NCBI GenBank assembly: GCA_022385805.1
Contig: MU277699.1
Span: 62,001-126,000 of the forward strand
DNA length: 64,000 nucleotides
Direction: 5' to 3'
Source: Pilatotrama ljubarskyi
Taxonomy: Eukaryota > Basidiomycota > Agaricomycetes > Polyporales > Polyporaceae
A model generated the notes under the pieces. The model saw nothing but the letters and a program-made list of their open reading frames with translations, was not told where the DNA came from and did not search any database. Shown in pieces: positions 56,391-64,000 of this stretch. The position numbers and the translations under genes are program-made. Positions within the stretch are counted from its first letter, which is position 1; every line of letters starts with the position of its first letter.

Positions 56391-57599
56391 CTTGCACTCG
56401 GGTCAAAGATGAGCTGTACAACTGTTCAGAGATATCTCCAGCGAGAGGCACCTCAACATGCGCGCTGGACGAAATGCGTGCAGGTCGGACTGTGCAGTGG
56501 TTGGAAGCAAGGAGCGCACTCTCAAGCGCCCATCATCATCCCATTTTCGCGGTCAGGTGCACGCGTCAGGGCCTGCTGGTCCTAGCACGGCCTTTTCAAG
56601 TATAAGTACTAAGTGATAGTACTACAGACTGTAGTACAAATACCATACACACTGTATCTACGAACTCCTATATAGAGGTTACACAGCGGGGTACAGTGCG
56701 CTTATATACGACACGAATCACTGGTTTCCTCGCCATGGCAGGAGCTTCACGTTCTCCCAAGCCAGTATATGCTCACGACAGGCTGAGAGTGGTGCTGGCC
56801 CCGGGGATCCTAGATGTGCAACCCCGAGGCAGACATGTGGATCCAGCGAGAGTCCAGGAAAGCATTGTACTGTTCACCGATTATAACGACCAGACAGCCT
56901 TTCCAGAACGCCACTTGCTTCGATCTGGCCACGGATATGCGAACCGTGCAATCACCGACTCGCATTGATTGGGGTGCCGCTGACTGTCGCGCATTGCGGA
57001 AAGACCAAGGATGCGGGCATGGTCTGCGAGAAGCACTTTGCACGCCGTGCGGTACGCCGAAACTCGCGGGCAGGGTCCTTCAACAAAATGGCTAAACGGT
57101 GATGCGAGACGAGGCTTCTCTGGTATGGAAAGACTCACATGGGACCTGTTCTCTATGTTCTGACTGCTGCCGCAGAGTATACCAGAGCTATAAGGAAGAA
57201 GAAGCAGTGCTTGAATAAGTATATGGGAACATTTGGCAGGACGCTCTCACGCAATATGAAGAGGATGGGCGTTTCTAAGCAAGGCTCTCTTGCTGGTCTC
57301 CCCAGGTATCCGTGCACCTCACAAGCACGAGCACGTCTAGAGAATCAATTCAATGGTAGAGGATATCACCGGTGACATGCCACGGGGTCTTGCAAGACAA
57401 TGGATCAGCCTTCGACGGTATCGCTTCGTACGTGGATAGACGCTCACCTGCGTGAACAGGAGACATGGGAGCAGACGTCCGGGCCCGGGCTAATGCGGCA
57501 TTCGGGATGCTTCACAGGTGATGGATGCGACCTGCTGACTATAAAGAGGCACACGGGCCCGGAGATACGCAGAGCTGCCCTTGCTCGCTATCGACTACC
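56391..57599. other. Intergenic upstream of the first aldehyde dehydrogenase
   Basis: The 1.2-kb gap contains the KAT14 promoter and the aldehyde dehydrogenase promoter. A perfect 19-bp inverted repeat (GTACTACAG, A, CTGTAGTAC) lies at 56619-56637 in a locally AT-rich patch. No gene is supported. Confidence 0.45.
57540..57545 (+). promoter_or_regulatory. TATA box of aldehyde dehydrogenase copy 1
   Basis: TATAAA followed by GAG lies 60 bp upstream of the ATG at 57600. Copy 2 has the same TATAAAGAG core. Confidence 0.6.
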
Positions 57600-59476
<1,877 letters not shown>

Positions 59477-60540
59477 CGGGGTACGCTTGCGGATACCGTG
59501 TGATGAGGTCAAATGGATCATGTACAACAAATGTAGGCATATTGGACGGATTGTAGCATCGCTGCGCTTGGTCGACACGCGAATGAACAGTGGTTCGGGC
59601 CAAAGCAATGCACATGGCAGAACCAGAAGGGCCCGGAGGCTGCCACAATCAGAGGCGAACGACGGACGTTTCCGAAGAACCAACGTTATAATTGTTGGGC
59701 TCTCTGCCCCACAGTATACCCGCAGGCAGCCCTGACAGGACAAACCCGCTAGCGAGTTGCAAAAGAGGTCATGCGGCTGTAAGTTCGCGTCCAACTGACC
59801 CTCGACCTCGCTTCTTCAAGGACAAATATAAGATCGCCCTGCAGCATGGCCGAATGTCTATCTCTGATGCACGGTTCGCAGTAGAGGAACTCATGTTGAG
59901 AAGTGAACAATACGCAAAGAGACTTGGCAGGGCTCCCAAGCGGGCCCCTCATCCCGGTCGTCGGTGTGAATGATACCCCCGCAAGGCATCGTTGCGCGAG
60001 CGCACAGCCGTAGATACAGCGCCCTCTTACAGCGCCTTCTGCGCAAGTGCACCTTTCAAAACACCAGTTACGGGAGTATAAGAAGCTCGTGAGAATGTTC
60101 CCATGGCGGAGACCTCATAAACATACTGGATCAGAAGCCAGGCCGTGGGCGTTTACCCAGGCCCGCGGCGATAGGCTCTCCTGCGCCACTACCAGGGCAC
60201 CCGACCTACTGGCGCGTAAGACACACGCAGGGAGTCTAGTCAAGACGGGAGGAAGAGACCCATCATTGCGTGCGCAGACGGGTTCAGACACTGAGAGGCC
60301 CGCGAACTAGCTGCGAGCTCGAATCCTGCACTTCGGCGAGGTATATAGTGAGAAAGAGACATGAGAGACTCACGTTTCGCAAAAGGGGACGTCCTTCGGG
60401 CACGGTTTCGGTAGCGCAAAGCTTGGAATTCGGGACTTCGCAGCCACGAGGTAACTCAGCTTGATCGGCGTTCACCCGAGCGTCCGCTCAGCCTGGGATA
60501 TAAAGAGATCAGCCAACAGCCGGGACTCACCAGGTCCACC
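59477..60540. other. Spacer between tandem aldehyde dehydrogenases
   Basis: The 1.06-kb spacer ends with the promoter of copy 2. No gene is seen. Confidence 0.4.
60499..60504 (+). promoter_or_regulatory. TATA box of aldehyde dehydrogenase copy 2
   Basis: TATAAA followed by GAG lies 42 bp upstream of the ATG at 60541, like the element of copy 1. The ATG context (TCCACCATGGCG) is close to a strong initiation context. Confidence 0.6.
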
Positions 60541-62383
<1,843 letters not shown>

Positions 62384-62635
62384 AAGCGACGCTCTTTGTC
62401 CAAATCTTGACGGTTTATGCCCATGCGGATGCGTGTTTGTATTGTCCCAGAGTAGAGAGAACGAGTAGCTTGACTCAGGATGACGGTACTGATGATCGTA
62501 TTACTAGATCTGAGGTTCTCAGTCAATTGTATTTCGCGAATGCTTCCGCGCCGTATGGTCGGATAGAACAGGAGGAAGGAATGACATACCACACAATAGT
62601 ATGGGGAAACCATGAGACAAGACAGCTGCGAGCTG

Positions 62636-62936
62636 CTATGACGGACCCTCAGGGTCCGGGGCATGCTTGGACACAGTCTGCACTCGTTCGTATAGCTCGC
62701 GCTTCTGCATAGACCGCTGTAGTTCCTCTTCACGTTGACGCATCTTCTCTCGCCGGCGTTCATCATCCCGTAATACGCCCTGGTACATGGTCTGAAGATG
62801 CATTCAGATGCCGCCCTGTCCGTTGAGAAGTGAGAGGTACCTCGCGTTCGCGCTCTTGAAGGAAGTGTACTCCCCAGATGATGAGAGCAGAGCCTAAGAT
62901 GGAAGCTCCGAGTGTGAGCTTGGCCGCACGCGACAT
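62636..62936 (-). CDS. PET117: Cytochrome c oxidase assembly protein Pet117
   Basis: Small mitochondrial protein required for assembly of complex IV, acting with the Cox15 heme A synthase in yeast. Two exons (62936-62841 and 62791-62636) close to 83 residues, a length usual for the family. The N-terminus MSRAAKLTLGASILGSALII contains the targeting and membrane-anchor segment. It continues WGVHFLQEREREV without a break, and exon 2 opens TMYQGVLRDDERRREKMRQR. The W-G-V-H-x-L-Q-E and M-Y-Q-G-V-x-R-D motifs are the Pet117 signature. It is the smallest gene in the window. It is divergent from the CUE/Smr-type gene with 289 bp between start codons. Confidence 0.93.
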
Positions 62937-63225
62937 GAGTGTAACGTCGAGTGTCGAGCAAGTAGTCCCAGACGGATATTCGATATCCAGAGAGAGACAC
63001 CTGCGACGCTACTTCGCGCTAGCCACGAGCCGAAGGAGATGGTGGAGGAGACCAAAGAGGTAGCTGGGGAGAAGCGCCGATGGATTCACTGAGCTCATCG
63101 TCAGCCGCGTCGAGCTGGCGCCCAACTCTGCTGACCACGACCTTGCCACGACCACCCTAGCCACCGCTACACATCCCGCAACCCTGTGCTACACACGCTA
63201 CCCGACGTACTCGACGTCGATCGCA

Positions 63226-64000
63226 ATGGCATCACAACCTACAGTACAAGATGTCTTGCAGGTACGCACGGAACAGAAGGTCGTACAACGTCGCTAAGTC
63301 GCTCCGCTTTCGCGCAAATCTGCAGGCCGAGTTCTCTCCACCCCTCGACACTTCACTCATCGCCGCCATTGTCGCGGACTATGTCTCTGGAACCGAAGAA
63401 AGCAAAGTAGATGAGCTTCATCAGCTGCGCGAACTCCTGAGCAATCTGGCAGCATCCGCGGAGAAAGAGTTGGTCGACGAAGACTCGTTGTCTGGCTTCT
63501 CCCAGCTCCGCATTTCCCCGACATCTATCGTTGACGACAGCTCAAGCGCATATGCCTATTCTACAACTGACACTTCCGGGTATGCGTCCACTAGCTCGGA
63601 CGCATCTGGACAACAGCCATTCAGCTCGGCACTAGGCTTTCTCAGAGCCGTATTCCCCCATATTCCTTCCGAGAGACTGCGAGAAGTTCTTGCATCCCAC
63701 GGCGGCGATGGCGATGCTCTCGATATGGAAGCCGTCGTCGAGGAGCTCCTCACGGGCGAATATGTTCGCGAGCTCGAGGAGCGCGGTCTAGACGAGGCGG
63801 AGTCCGCAGCGCTGGGCTATGAGGCGCCCTGGGAAACCGTGGAGAGGAAGAAGAAGGGCACGAAGCAGAAGAAACAGAACAAGAAGGGTACCACTATTAC
63901 ACTCGTCGATATACGCCAGCAGCAACACGCCCGCCCCGCGCAGTCCAGCTCGCACCCTGCTCCACCAGATCCATGGACGCAACTTGCTTCGGTCGCTTCT
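63226..64000 (+). CDS. CUE- and probably Smr-domain protein (Cue2-like), runs off the right edge
   Basis: Exon 1 (63226-63261) encodes MASQPTVQDVLQ; exon 2 starts at 63326 in phase and stays open to the end of the window. About 235 residues are visible. A CUE-type ubiquitin-binding domain is seen at LGFLRAVFPHIPSERLREVL, followed by DALDMEAVVEELLTGEYV. Downstream, a basic stretch (KKKGTKQKKQNKKG) precedes TITLVDIRQQQHARP and PDPWTQLASVAS. In fungal Cue2-like proteins this order precedes a DUF1771 and an Smr endonuclease domain active in no-go mRNA decay, but those domains would lie outside the window and are only predicted here. Confidence 0.75.

Overview
The window is nuclear DNA of a filamentous basidiomycete, most likely an Agaricomycete of the Polyporales type. 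This rests on GC-rich coding sequence, many short GT-AG introns (about 50-75 nt) in nearly every gene, and gene families typical of that group: GH127, GT15, S53 sedolisin, App1, an HP1-like chromo/chromoshadow protein and a proline-rich GATA factor. The assignment is inference from gene content; no rRNA or other marker is present. I see no tRNA, rRNA, CRISPR array or prokaryotic operon. All gene models were spliced by hand from the sequence, and for most multi-exon genes the exon phases were checked to close on one reading frame.

Layout. 0-15 kb holds mostly conserved housekeeping genes: a GATA-type factor running off the left edge, a basic CxxC protein, the DEAD-box helicase DED1 divergent from a SEC72-like TPR protein, a small DUF6914-like gene, and an App1 phosphatase. 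15-17 kb is gene-poor and carries a broken F-box-like gene. 17-20.5 kb is a tandem duplication of a dienelactone hydrolase gene, the second copy with compensated frameshifts. 21-23 kb is an Sds3-like corepressor subunit. 23-34 kb is a secretory/carbohydrate block: GH127, a GT15 mannosyltransferase and an S53 protease. 34-37 kb is a TFIIIC subunit with a beta-propeller and zinc fingers.

37-41 kb is poor in genes and contains a clear 452-bp MITE. 41-49 kb has a MYND-finger protein, the exon-junction factor Y14/RBM8, an HP1-like protein and a large membrane-anchored coiled-coil protein. 49-56 kb has a disordered protein and then SIR2 tail-to-tail with a KAT14-like acetyltransferase. 57-62.4 kb is a tandem pair of aldehyde dehydrogenases. 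A small PET117 gene and a partial CUE/Smr-type gene close the right edge.

Functional themes. Chromatin and nuclear control are well represented (Sds3, HP1, Sir2, KAT14, GATA, TFIIIC). The two tandem duplications (dienelactone hydrolase, aldehyde dehydrogenase) belong to enzyme classes used in catabolism of aromatics and aldehydes. The most unusual observations are micro-exons of 7, 12 and 9 nt in SIR2 and of 14-22 nt in GH127, four in-frame stop-free introns, the frameshift-compensated hydrolase copy, and two non-coding inverted-repeat elements. I did not find a convincing wholly new multi-gene system.
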